Of a stretch of DNA of 64,000 bases, positions 53,283-62,090 are shown piece by piece (within the stretch, counting starts at the first letter, position 1; each line of letters starts with the position of its first letter). The notes beneath the pieces are model-generated. The model saw only the letters and a program-made list of their open reading frames with translations, did no database searches and had not been told where the DNA came from. The translations under genes were made by a program, and so were the position numbers. Origin of the DNA: CAWKEY01 sp963848675 (GTDB taxonomy: Bacteria > Pseudomonadota > Gammaproteobacteria > Methylococcales > Methylomonadaceae); NCBI GenBank assembly GCA_963848675.1, contig CAWKEY010000027.1, positions 1 through 64,000 on the forward strand. The letters are read 5' to 3'.

Positions 53283-54869
53283 GTGACTCAAGCAAAATCC
53301 AACATCCACGCCGACAAAATCCTCATCCTTGATTTCGGCTCCCAATACACCCAGTTAATCGCCCGGCGTATTCGCGAAATCGGGGTTTACTGCGAAATTT
53401 ATTCTTGTGAATGCGGCACGGAAGCCATTAACGAATTTGCCCCCAAAGGCATTATTTTGTCGGGCGGCCCCGAAACTGTGACCAGTGGCGATACCCCGAG
53501 GGCGCCGCAGATCGTCTTTGAACTGGGTATTCCGGTCCTGGGTATCTGCTATGGCTTGCAGACCATGACCGAACAACTGGGCGGCAAGGTTGAAAGCTCC
53601 GATCATAGAGAATTTGGCTACGCCCAAATCAGGGCGCGCGGGCATTCAAAACTACTCACCGGCATAGAAGATCATCTTTCAGCGGAAGGCTATGGCTTGC
53701 TGGATGTGTGGATGAGTCACGGCGACCGGGTCGTTACTTTGCCTGAAGGCTTTATGCTGATTGCCAGCTCGGACGGCGCGCCGATTGCCGGCATCGCCAA
53801 TGAAGAAAAAGCCTATTACGGCCTGCAGTTTCATCCCGAAGTTACCCATACCAAACAGGGCGGACGCATCCTGGCGCGCTTTGTGCTGGATATTTGCGGC
53901 TGCGCGGCCTTATGGACAGCCGGCAATATTATTGAAGACAGCATACTAGCCGTGCGCGAAAAGGTGGGCAATGACCACGTTGTGCTGGGGCTGTCCGGCG
54001 GTGTCGACTCATCGGTCGTCGCGGCCCTGCTGCATAAAGCTATCGGCGATCAACTCACCTGCGTTTTTGTCGATACCGGCTTGCTGCGTCTGCACGAAGG
54101 CGATCAGGTGATGGCCACGTTTGCTGAACACATGGGCGTCAAGGTCATTAGGGTCAACGCCGGGCAGCGTTACCTGGATGCCTTGCACGGCATAGCCGAC
54201 CCGGAACAGAAACGCAAGATCATCGGCAATCTGTTTGTGGAAATCTTTGATGAAGAGGCCGAAAAATTAACCGATGCCAAATGGCTCGCCCAAGGCACGA
54301 TCTATCCCGATGTGATTGAATCGGCCGGTTCCAAAAGCGGCAAGGCGCATTTGATTAAATCGCACCATAACGTCGGCGGTTTGCCGGAGGATATGACCTT
54401 AAAACTGGTCGAGCCCTTGCGTGAACTGTTTAAAGACGAAGTGAGAAAATTGGGCCTGGAACTGGGCCTGCCTTCGGAAATGGTGTTTCGCCACCCGTTT
54501 CCAGGCCCTGGATTGGGCGTCAGGATATTGGGCGAAGTAAAAAAGCAATATGCCGAGTTATTGCGCCAGGCCGATGCCATTTTCATCGAAGAGCTGTACC
54601 GGCACGACCTGTATGACAAGGTCAGCCAGGCCTTTGCGGTATTTTTACCGGTCAAATCGGTCGGCGTAATGGGCGATGGCCGCCGTTACGACTATGTCAT
54701 TGCCATACGCGCCGTTGAAACCATTGATTTCATGACTGCGCGCTGGGCGCATCTGCCTTATGAATTCCTGGATCTGATTTCTCGCCGGATTATTAACGAA
54801 GTACCCGGCATCTCGCGCGTTGCTTATGACATATCCGGCAAGCCGCCTGCCACCATCGAATGGGAATAA
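53283..54869 (+). CDS. guaA: GMP synthase (glutamine-hydrolysing)
   Basis: A 528-residue enzyme aminating XMP to GMP. The N-terminal glutaminase has ILDFGSQYTQLIARRIRE, nucleophile PVLGICYGLQTM, and YGLQFHPEVTHT. The ATP pyrophosphatase has VVLGLSGGVDSSVVAALLHKA. The dimerisation domain has RHPFPGPGLGVRILG and ends PATIEWE. The start is GTG at 53283. The 3' end overlaps tadA by 10 bases. Confidence 0.98.
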   Translation: MTQAKSNIHADKILILDFGSQYTQLIARRIREIGVYCEIYSCECGTEAINEFAPKGIILSGGPETVTSGDTPRAPQIVFELGIPVLGICYGLQTMTEQLGGKVESSDHREFGYAQIRARGHSKLLTGIEDHLSAEGYGLLDVWMSHGDRVVTLPEGFMLIASSDGAPIAGIANEEKAYYGLQFHPEVTHTKQGGRILARFVLDICGCAALWTAGNIIEDSILAVREKVGNDHVVLGLSGGVDSSVVAALLHKAIGDQLTCVFVDTGLLRLHEGDQVMATFAEHMGVKVIRVNAGQRYLDALHGIADPEQKRKIIGNLFVEIFDEEAEKLTDAKWLAQGTIYPDVIESAGSKSGKAHLIKSHHNVGGLPEDMTLKLVEPLRELFKDEVRKLGLELGLPSEMVFRHPFPGPGLGVRILGEVKKQYAELLRQADAIFIEELYRHDLYDKVSQAFAVFLPVKSVGVMGDGRRYDYVIAIRAVETIDFMTARWAHLPYEFLDLISRRIINEVPGISRVAYDISGKPPATIEWE

Positions 54870-55318
54870 CAGAAATCGACGAAGCCTGGATGCGCCATGC
54901 GCTCAGGCTGGCGCAGAGGGCCGAGCAACAGGGCGAAGTACCGGTCGGCGCCCTCCTTGTCAAGGATGATCGCTGTATTGCCGAAGGCTGGAATAGCCCC
55001 ATAGCAACCCACGACCCGACCGCCCATGCCGAACTGGTGGCTATTCGCAAAGCGGGGGCGACGCTGGCCAATTACCGGCTATCCGATACCACGCTCTATG
55101 TCACGCTGGAGCCTTGCGTCATGTGCATGGGCGCCATCAGTCATGCGCGCATCAAGCGTTTGGTTTTTGGCGCCTTTGATGCCAAACGAGGCGCGGTGTG
55201 TAATGCCTTGAGTCTGAGTGATGCGGAGTTTTTAAATCACCGGATCCACTGGAATGGCGGGGTGCTGGCCGAGGCGTGTGGAGACATGTTAAGAGATTTT
55301 TTTCGTGCCCGCCGCTGA
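54860..55318 (+). CDS. tadA: tRNA-specific adenosine deaminase
   Basis: A 152-residue zinc deaminase converting A34 to inosine in tRNA-Arg(ACG). It has PTAHAELVAIRKAG (zinc His and proton-shuttle Glu) and LEPCVMCMGAISHARI (two zinc cysteines). EVPVGALLVKDD near the start and FNHRIHW-like FLNHRIHWNGGVL near the end fit the family. The ATG at 54860 lies inside the guaA end, so the genes are coupled. Confidence 0.95.
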   Translation: MGITEIDEAWMRHALRLAQRAEQQGEVPVGALLVKDDRCIAEGWNSPIATHDPTAHAELVAIRKAGATLANYRLSDTTLYVTLEPCVMCMGAISHARIKRLVFGAFDAKRGAVCNALSLSDAEFLNHRIHWNGGVLAEACGDMLRDFFRARR

Positions 55319-55467
55319 AGTAGCCAAGGCATCCCGGAAAAAAGATCTACGCATTTTTGCCTTGCCTCAAAACGTCCTTATCGAAAAACAAACGACTGAC
55401 ACCCCGCCCATCGCATAATTACTACGCTGTAATGTAATCAGACCGACTGCCGCGCCTGGGAAAGCTG

Positions 55468-57111
55468 TTAGAGCTTTTTTTCCTGGTAATTTTTATAGGT
55501 ATTGATCAGCGCGTTAGTCGAAGAGTCGTGACTGGTAATGACTTCATTCTTCTGAAGCTCAGGCAATATGACTTTAGCCAATACTTTGCCTAATTCCACG
55601 CCCATTTGATCAAAGGAATTGATGTTCCAGATCACGCCTTGAACAAATATCTTATGTTCATAAAGTGCAATTAACGACCCCAGCGTTTTGGGCGTGAGCT
55701 TTTTAAACAGAAAGGAGCTTGAGGGCTTATTGCCGTCAAACACCTTGGATGCAACCAGCACCGGATCGGCTTGATCTTCAGGACTCAAACTGCGTTTGAC
55801 CTCCTCCGCCGTTATGCCTTTCATCAAGGCCTCCGGCTGGGCGAGATAATTTGAAATCAGAATGTCGTGGTGATCCGGCAAATCGTAATGACTGTTGGCC
55901 GCTGCCAGAAAGTCACAAGGGACGAGTTTGGTGCCCTGGTGTATCAGCTGATAAAAAGCATGCTGTCCATTGGTGCCGGGTTGCCCCCAGATGATCTGTC
56001 CGGTGCTGTAATCCACTTTTTTACCGTCTAGGGTAATGCTTTTGCCGTTACTTTCCATGTCGCCTTGCTGGAAGTAGTCGGAAAAATGCCGCATGGATTG
56101 ATCGTAAGGCAGAATGACATGGGATTCGGCATTAAAGAAGTTGTTATACCAAATGCCCAGCAAAGCCATGATGACGGGTATGTTTTGCTCATAAGGCGCA
56201 GTACGAAAGTGAATATCAACTTCGTGCGCGCCTTGGAGCAACGCTTCAAAATTATCCATGCCCACATACAGGGCGATCGATAAACCGACTGCCGACCATA
56301 AAGAATAACGGCCGCCTACCCAGTCCCAGAACTCAAACATATTATCGGTGTCAATGCCAAATTCCGCGACATTCTCGGCATGCGTCGAAATGGCAACAAA
56401 ATGCTTTGCTATCGCTTTTTGATCTTTTGCCCGCTCAAGAAACCAGGCTCTGGCAGATTTTGCGTTAGTGACCGTTTCTTTGGTATTGAACACTTTGGAT
56501 GCGACCAGAAATAATGTCGTTTCGGCGCATAACGGCTTTAAGGTTTCGATCACATCGGCCTGATCAACATTGGAGACAAAATGAACCCGCAAATTGTCTC
56601 TAGCGTAAGGCGCAAGCGCGGCTGAGACCATCTTGGGGCCTAAATCAGAGCCGCCGATGCCGATGTTGACAATATCGGTAATCGCCTTGCCGGTGTAGCC
56701 TTTCCATTCACCTGAGCGCACGCGCTCACAAAAACCGCGCATTTTGGCCAGCACTTTATTAATTTCCGGCATCACATTCAGGCCATCCACATACACCGGA
56801 TGGTTGCTTCTGTTGCGCAGAGCGGTGTGCAGGACGGATCGCCGCTCGGTAATGTTAATCATGGCACCGGAAAACATGGCATCAGTTTTTGCATCCAGAC
56901 CGGCATTTTTGGCAAGCTCGATCAACAAAGGCAGGGTCTGCTCGGTAATCCTGTTTTTAGAATAATCGAACAGAATATCGTTGAAATGTACTGAGAACTT
57001 ATTAAAACGATCGTTGTCGTAGGCAAACGCTTCACGCAAAGAAAGATTGCGGACTTGAAGATAGTGATTTTGTAAGGATTTCCAAGCTTCTGATGTGGTC
57101 AGAGAAGACAT
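55468..57111 (-). CDS. pgi: Glucose-6-phosphate isomerase
   Basis: A 547-residue isomerase interconverting glucose-6-P and fructose-6-P. Signature blocks are VNIGIGGSDLGPKMVSAAL, VGGRYSLWSAVGLSIAL, MESNGKSITLDG with the catalytic glutamate, and the C-terminal NSFDQMGVELGKVLAK. In ribulose-monophosphate methanotrophs this enzyme links formaldehyde assimilation to hexose metabolism (known pathway; relevance here inferred). It is monocistronic and divergent from the copper-protein cluster. Confidence 0.97.
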   Translation of the reverse strand: MSSLTTSEAWKSLQNHYLQVRNLSLREAFAYDNDRFNKFSVHFNDILFDYSKNRITEQTLPLLIELAKNAGLDAKTDAMFSGAMINITERRSVLHTALRNRSNHPVYVDGLNVMPEINKVLAKMRGFCERVRSGEWKGYTGKAITDIVNIGIGGSDLGPKMVSAALAPYARDNLRVHFVSNVDQADVIETLKPLCAETTLFLVASKVFNTKETVTNAKSARAWFLERAKDQKAIAKHFVAISTHAENVAEFGIDTDNMFEFWDWVGGRYSLWSAVGLSIALYVGMDNFEALLQGAHEVDIHFRTAPYEQNIPVIMALLGIWYNNFFNAESHVILPYDQSMRHFSDYFQQGDMESNGKSITLDGKKVDYSTGQIIWGQPGTNGQHAFYQLIHQGTKLVPCDFLAAANSHYDLPDHHDILISNYLAQPEALMKGITAEEVKRSLSPEDQADPVLVASKVFDGNKPSSSFLFKKLTPKTLGSLIALYEHKIFVQGVIWNINSFDQMGVELGKVLAKVILPELQKNEVITSHDSSTNALINTYKNYQEKKL

Positions 57112-57386
57112 TGCGCTAAGTTCCGGCTGAATAAAATGCGTTAAGTCTACGAAAACTAAGCACGGATGGCAATAGCTGTATATTAATGATAAAAGCGTCT
57201 GGTGTTTTATTATTTTGAGGCTTTAGCCTTGGCATCAATCCCTTTATTTGTCGATGCTAATATGGTAGAGTCACAAGTTGCTACCGCTCAAGGGATAGCA
57301 GATAGGGTTGAGTAATAAGTCAAGCTTAAGGGCATTGAGATTATTTCTTACAATTATAATAACTATTTATCTGACTGGAAGGCATT

Positions 57387-58007
57387 ATGAACAGAGCACC
57401 ACTATTTAAAAAAGTTTTACTAGGGCTTCTTGGGTTACTTTTTTCAGCCTCATTATGGGCGCATGGCGGAGCAGCCGGCACCGATACAGACCAATGTAAA
57501 TTTGAACTGGAGCCGGATCACTGGATCCATTACACAGCCTATCAACCTAAAGCCTATCCGGCTGAAGAATTTTGCGGCAACCTCCCGGATTTGAACACAG
57601 AAACCCAGCTGGTTTTCGATTATCAGGATATGCGCTACAGAAAGATGGCAATTGAGTTCGAAGTAACTAAAGAACCCGAAGGCACCCGCGTATTCTTTCA
57701 GCCGGCTGAAAAACATAAATCCGGCACAGTTAATTTGAAATTACCTAACGGTGTGCCTGAAGTTGGCAAGTATCTGATTCACATAACTCTGGTTCCTAAT
57801 GAGGAGAGTATGAAAGATGCTTCACGCACGACAGGGGCAAGACTGGATGCCCACATGAGCTTCCAGGCAGGGAAAGGACAGCAAGTAAGCAAAAACAGCC
57901 TGCTCCTATATGGCTTTTTCCTGTTCGCCGGCTTATATGTTCTGTATTTGTCAAATGCTGGCTTTAAACGCGCAGTCGATGGTGCGATCGCCAAAATCAA
58001 AGCGTAA
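57387..58007 (+). CDS. Periplasmic, C-terminally anchored AmoD/PmoD-like protein
   Basis: A 206-residue exported protein. The signal peptide (VLLGLLGLLFSASLWA) ends at AWA-like residues, leaving a mature N-terminus HGGAAG. Two conserved-looking cysteines lie in DQCKFELEPDHWIHYTAYQP and EEFCGNLPDL, spaced by histidines. A beta-rich middle is followed by one C-terminal helix (NSLLLYGFFLFAGLYVLYLS) and a basic tail. The architecture matches membrane-anchored AmoD/AmoE/PmoD-type proteins of ammonia and methane oxidisers, some of which bind copper. This is inference from layout. The next gene is a cupredoxin. Confidence 0.7.
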   Translation: MNRAPLFKKVLLGLLGLLFSASLWAHGGAAGTDTDQCKFELEPDHWIHYTAYQPKAYPAEEFCGNLPDLNTETQLVFDYQDMRYRKMAIEFEVTKEPEGTRVFFQPAEKHKSGTVNLKLPNGVPEVGKYLIHITLVPNEESMKDASRTTGARLDAHMSFQAGKGQQVSKNSLLLYGFFLFAGLYVLYLSNAGFKRAVDGAIAKIKA

Positions 58008-58037
58008 TAGCCAATTATTATTTGGCGTTTCCTCGGT

Positions 58038-58060
58038 GCTGATGCCGTCCTAGCATCAGC
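58038..58060. repeat. GCTGATGC/GCATCAGC hairpin
   Basis: Perfect 8-bp stem, 7-base loop, 31 bp after the stop of the AmoD-like gene. No T-run; it may stabilise or partly separate the upstream message from the cupredoxin gene. Confidence 0.5.
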
Positions 58061-58247
58061 CCGCGTTGCATGGAATAGACGACATCAAGCGCAGCGAAGG
58101 CATTATAAAAAAAACCTGGGCGGATGACAAGCCGTTAACAATGGCAAGCATTTGAAATCTTTTGGTAAAATCATCGCCATGATTTTTATTGGCGGCCACA
58201 CCTCAGTCAACAGCCCTGATTTCATCGAACAACGGAGTACATTCATA

Positions 58248-59147
58248 ATGAAGTTATTATCAGTCGTGGCGTTAGCCATTCTTGTCTCAGCGCCCGTATG
58301 CGCTCAAGAATATGAAGAGCATACCAGCCTCATGAGCCACGGTGACGGCCATTTAATGGACATGGCTGGCGGCATGGTAATGGGGCAGAATACTGATACA
58401 TTACCGGGTGGCTGCGACAAGATTTCTGACACCAAGGAAATTACCGTCCACGCAGGACACAAATATGCTGAAAAATTTCCTGGCCGGATGTACGCGTTTG
58501 ATACCCAGGAACTTAATTTCAAACCCTGCACCAAACTGACGGTACATTTTATCAATGAGGACAATATCCGCCATCAATGGATGATGCATGGTTTACCCAA
58601 ATATTTGTACCCTAAAGGCATGTTCCACCTGGAAGTAACCGGGCCTGCAAAAATATCCGGAACCCTGATTCTGCCGCCCGGTGACAAAACATATCTGGTC
58701 CATTGCGACATTGCCCAGCACATGGAAAAGGGCATGAAAGCCCAACTTAAAGTGGGCAAAGGTGATGGCGATCTGCCAAGCATTCCTGGCGTCTCCGACT
58801 ATGTCATCCAAGATGACTATTCCGGCATTAAACCGGTAGCCTTGGCTGCAGGCAGCAACCCTACACCTGTTTCTGCAACATCGAACGTCGCCACACCGGC
58901 AACGGCGTCACCAACTCAAGAACCCACAGAAGATTCTGCTATTTCAGGTGTGACCGTGATTGGTTTGGCAATTGGTTTGCTACTTGCCCCCTTTATGGCC
59001 AAAAAATTTAAAGGCATGAGCGCAGCAGAGATAGTCGCCTATGTTTTTGATTTATTAAGATCAGTCATTGATCTGCTGGTAAAGCTGATTGGCAGCGTGC
59101 TGAATCTGTTATTTTCTAAAAATAACAAGGCATTGCCTGAAAAGTAA
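58248..59147 (+). CDS. Membrane-anchored type 1 cupredoxin with Met/His-rich N-terminus
   Basis: A 299-residue exported copper protein. The signal peptide is LLSVVALAILVSAPVCAQ, and ATG 58248 is the start that places it at the N-terminus. The mature N-terminus is rich in His and Met (HTSLMSHGDGHLMDMAGGMVMG). The cupredoxin domain covers about residues 60-170, with ligands His in NIRHQWMMHG and the C-x4-H-x4-M set in VHCDIAQHMEKGM. A proline/threonine linker (about residues 195-230) leads to a membrane helix and an amphipathic C-terminal tail. It is probably a periplasm-facing electron carrier or copper donor. Confidence 0.85.
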   Translation: MKLLSVVALAILVSAPVCAQEYEEHTSLMSHGDGHLMDMAGGMVMGQNTDTLPGGCDKISDTKEITVHAGHKYAEKFPGRMYAFDTQELNFKPCTKLTVHFINEDNIRHQWMMHGLPKYLYPKGMFHLEVTGPAKISGTLILPPGDKTYLVHCDIAQHMEKGMKAQLKVGKGDGDLPSIPGVSDYVIQDDYSGIKPVALAAGSNPTPVSATSNVATPATASPTQEPTEDSAISGVTVIGLAIGLLLAPFMAKKFKGMSAAEIVAYVFDLLRSVIDLLVKLIGSVLNLLFSKNNKALPEK

Positions 59148-59234
59148 TACAGCCCGGCTTCAGTCTGTTAAGCTTTGATTTTTGTGTTAAATTTTAACAA
59201 CTTACTATTAATAAATTAATTATTGTACAATCAA

Positions 59235-59270
59235 AACCCCTGCGATCTTTAACCGCAGGGGTTTTTTTTT
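59235..59270 (+). terminator. Strong rho-independent terminator after cupredoxin gene
   Basis: A perfect 10-bp stem AACCCCTGCG/CGCAGGGGTT with a nine-base loop, followed by a run of T residues. It separates the cupredoxin gene from the following membrane-protein genes, which start only 15-20 bp later. Confidence 0.93.
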
Positions 59271-59285
59271 GCGGAGGCGTGGTAC

Positions 59286-59711
59286 GTGCAGGAAACATGG
59301 ACAGGCTTATCAGGGCTGTTTTTGAGCGCCTTTATCTCATCAACTATCGCACCGGGTGGTTCAGAAGCAGTTTTGGCTTACTTGGTATCGGAAGGCCATT
59401 ATCAGCTTGGACACTTGGTCTTGGTGGCAACCATTGGCAACACCTTGGGTGCGATGACCACATGGGGCTTAGGCGTATTCGCCGCGAAAAAATTTCCCGT
59501 TGCTACGCTGCTACCGGCGCAGCGGCAAAAAGCACTGAATGTGGTCAGAAAACGGGGCCTTTGGGTGCTGTTTTTTTCATGGTTGCCGATACTCGGCGAC
59601 GCCTTGTGTTTCGCCGGCGGCTGGCTGAAACTGCCTTTTTTGCCTGCCTGTCTGATCATTTTTTTGGGCAAGTTAGGCCGGTATGCCGCGATAACTTGGC
59701 TATTTGCCTGA
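59286..59711 (+). CDS. YqaA-like (VTT/DedA superfamily) membrane protein
   Basis: A 141-residue inner-membrane protein of the YqaA branch of the VTT/SNARE-associated family. Typical parts are FLSAFISSTIAPGGSEAVLAYLV, VATIGNTLGAMTTWGLG, and FFSWLPILGDALCFAGGWLKLP, the re-entrant loop pair of this superfamily. Relatives act in lipid or ion homeostasis; the exact role is unknown. The start is GTG at 59286 with CGGAGG at 59272-59277. Its position right behind a terminator suggests it depends on limited readthrough or a promoter inside the cupredoxin gene. Confidence 0.85.
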   Translation: MQETWTGLSGLFLSAFISSTIAPGGSEAVLAYLVSEGHYQLGHLVLVATIGNTLGAMTTWGLGVFAAKKFPVATLLPAQRQKALNVVRKRGLWVLFFSWLPILGDALCFAGGWLKLPFLPACLIIFLGKLGRYAAITWLFA

Positions 59712-59770
59712 CGCCAGGCAGAGCGCCATCAATTTTAGAATTAACTAACACGAGCTTTAATGAGGTAGTT

Positions 59771-60556
59771 GTGCTGCGCCATTTCCCACAAACTGATATT
59801 GCTTATGCCCATAGAAAAAGAGATTATTTCATAGCGGCCTTTACTTTTTTTTGCGTAGCCGTATGTTTGATCAGTGATGCCAATGCGACCCTGGAAAAAC
59901 AAAATTCACTAGGTGTCGCCGGCTGGGTATTTCTACTGGGACTGCTGCTTGGCGAAAACAGGGAAGTCAAAATGCAGGTCGCCATCGCCGTCGTCTTTGC
60001 CACCATCGGCGAGCATTTTGCATCACCCTTTATGGGCGGTTACACCTATCGATATGAAAATGTCCCGGCTTATGTGCCTCCCGGGCACGGCATGGTGTAT
60101 TTAACCGCCGTTGCCCTGGGGCGCTCCGGCTTTTTTCTAAGACATGCCAGACAAATTGCCACCTTTGTTGTGCTGGTCTGCGGAGGCTGGTCTATATGGG
60201 GCATCAGCGGCTATGCCGAACAGGGCGATTCAGTCGGCGCACTGTTATTTTGCATCTTTCTCGGCTATCTATTCAAAGGCCGTTCCCCCATGGTTTATCT
60301 TTCCGCCTTCTTTATTACCACCTGGCTGGAATTAATTGGCACCGCCGCAGGCAACTGGAAATGGGCGGTCATCGATCCGGTTTTAAGCCTGCCTCAAGGC
60401 AACCCTCCCAGCGGCGTTGCGGCTTGGTATTGCCTGGTTGATGCAGTCGCCATCGGCGGCTCGGCGCCCTTGTTAAGAGCCCTGAAAAATGCCGGGCAGT
60501 GGCTTAAGTATACAAAATCGCGTAAAAGCGCTTATCAGGGCGTTGGAGATGAGTAA
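59771..60556 (+). CDS. Conserved-looking polytopic membrane protein, function unknown
   Basis: A 261-residue integral membrane protein with about seven helices. I do not recognise the family. Potentially functional polar residues within the membrane region lie in ATIGEHFASPFMGGYTYRYENVPAYVPPGHGMVYL, which is read from 60000 to 60104. A second such segment is TWLELIGTAAGNWKWAVIDPVL. The pattern of conserved-looking Glu, His and Trp in helices suggests an enzyme or transporter rather than a scaffold. The start is the GTG at 59771 with GAGG at 59762-59765; the same frame is open further upstream but there it overlaps the YqaA gene. Function is probably tied to the copper cluster (inference). Confidence 0.7.
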   Translation: MLRHFPQTDIAYAHRKRDYFIAAFTFFCVAVCLISDANATLEKQNSLGVAGWVFLLGLLLGENREVKMQVAIAVVFATIGEHFASPFMGGYTYRYENVPAYVPPGHGMVYLTAVALGRSGFFLRHARQIATFVVLVCGGWSIWGISGYAEQGDSVGALLFCIFLGYLFKGRSPMVYLSAFFITTWLELIGTAAGNWKWAVIDPVLSLPQGNPPSGVAAWYCLVDAVAIGGSAPLLRALKNAGQWLKYTKSRKSAYQGVGDE

Positions 60557-60709
60557 TAACAAGACCACTTAAAGATCGCGCAAACTGCCAACCTTAAGAC
60601 CAGCAACCCGTCTCCTTGCAGGCCAACAATAAATTTGCAATTAAAATAACAGAGCTGATACAGTCCACCCCCATATTGAGTCTGTTATTTATTAATGAGA
60701 GGAAGGTTT

Positions 60710-60880
60710 ATGCCAGCTTACCAACAATACCGCTGTGATATTTGTGGCCATATCTATGATGAAGCACAAGGTGATCCGGATACCGGTATCGCACCGGGTA
60801 CGCGCTGGGAAGACATTCCTGACGACTGGCATTGTCCTGAATGCGGTGCGGAAAAAAGCGATTTTGAATTGATCGACTAA
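60710..60880 (+). CDS. Rubredoxin
   Basis: A 56-residue one-iron electron carrier. The two C-x2-C knuckles are YRCDICGHIYDE and WHCPECGAEKSDF, giving Fe(Cys)4. The GDPDTGIAPGTRWEDIPDDW loop is typical. It probably delivers electrons from the NAD(P)H-rubredoxin reductase encoded 23 bp downstream to an unknown oxygenase or oxygen-protection enzyme. Start ATG 60710 with GAGAGGAAGG upstream. Confidence 0.97.
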   Translation: MPAYQQYRCDICGHIYDEAQGDPDTGIAPGTRWEDIPDDWHCPECGAEKSDFELID

Positions 60881-60903
60881 GCAAATCATCGACGGAGATC
60901 AGT

Positions 60904-61917
60904 ATGCACATTGTGATAATCGGTTCCGGTATAGCCGGGGTCAGTTTTGCAGAGAAATACCGATCTTTAACGGCAGATGCCCGGATTACCCTGATCACAC
61001 GGGAAAATGATGGCTATTATTCGCGTCCGCTGCTTTCCCGCGGCTTTACCAAGGACGACATTGAACAGTCGATTATCTTAAAAACCTTCGATAAGCTGCG
61101 TACGGATAAAATCACTCTGATCAGCGGCACCGAGGTGTCAGCCATCAATCGCAGCGAACAAAACATTGCCTTCAATTCAGACGGCCCGGAAACCACGCTG
61201 AGCTATGACAAACTGATTCTTGCCCCGGGTTCTTCAGCCTTCGTACCGCCGCCTTTCAGGCCTTATAATGACCTGTTTTTCTGCTTGAACAGCCTGGTCG
61301 ATTTAAAAGCCTTGCGCGCCTTCCGGCAGAATATTTTCAGCCAAAACAAAACGCCCGAATGGGCCATTATTGGCGGTGGTTTAATCGGCTGTGAACTGGC
61401 CTCCGATCTGGCCGTTGCCGGCGATCAAGTCACTTTATATCATGCCATGGAAAGATTAATGGAGCGGCAGCTGGTCACGGAGGATTCCATCGCACTACTC
61501 AATGTACTGAAAGGCTTGGGCGTAAAGGTATTGTTAAATCAGAATGTGCAGGGCTTTTCCAAAAAAGGTGAAAAGCGCTGCGTAGATAGCGAGGACGCAG
61601 CCGAGTTTGATGCGCTGATCGTCTCCTGCGGCTTTAAACCACGCACCGGACTGGCTGAGAAAGCCGGCCTGGAAATCGGCCGCGGCATCAAGGTTAATCA
61701 GCAATTGCAAACCTCTGATGAACACATTTTTGCACTGGGCGATGTTGCGGAACTACCCAATGGGAAACTCTACGCCTTTATTTTGCCGATACGCAGTCAG
61801 GCATTATGGCTGGCCGACTTTCTTGCCGAGCAACAGCAAACTAGCTGGGAGCCGCCAGTTTTTAGCCCGAAAGCCAAAGTGCATGGCTTTGAGGCCGCGC
61901 AGCCATACCTTTTTTGA
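60904..61917 (+). CDS. Rubredoxin-NAD(P) reductase, FAD-dependent
   Basis: A 337-residue pyridine-nucleotide-disulfide-type flavoprotein. The FAD site is IVIIGSGIAGVSFAEKYR, the NAD site is WAIIGGGLIGCELASDLAVAG, and the second FAD motif is HIFALGDVAELPNGK. The protein is shorter than the 385-393 residues of AlkT/RubB-type reductases because the C-terminal domain is clipped to about 50 residues. Linkage to rubredoxin supports the assignment; other ferredoxin-reductase-like roles are possible. Confidence 0.88.
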   Translation: MHIVIIGSGIAGVSFAEKYRSLTADARITLITRENDGYYSRPLLSRGFTKDDIEQSIILKTFDKLRTDKITLISGTEVSAINRSEQNIAFNSDGPETTLSYDKLILAPGSSAFVPPPFRPYNDLFFCLNSLVDLKALRAFRQNIFSQNKTPEWAIIGGGLIGCELASDLAVAGDQVTLYHAMERLMERQLVTEDSIALLNVLKGLGVKVLLNQNVQGFSKKGEKRCVDSEDAAEFDALIVSCGFKPRTGLAEKAGLEIGRGIKVNQQLQTSDEHIFALGDVAELPNGKLYAFILPIRSQALWLADFLAEQQQTSWEPPVFSPKAKVHGFEAAQPYLF

Positions 61918-62090
61918 TTTTTTTTCGTTGCATCTTGCCGTTTCGCGATTTAAACGTTTATCTACCGCATCATGTCACAGCACCGACACTCTGTCGCCCA
62001 GCTTTACCAGAAACCACTGCTGGAACAGGAACAATGGGCCGCCAGCAAAAACCTTAACACGCTACTATTTGAAAATGCCTGGAATACACC

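Noticed and set aside
61918..62090. Cobalamin riboswitch upstream of cobT
   Set aside because: No B12-box-like sequence or suitable multistem structure was seen in this gap.
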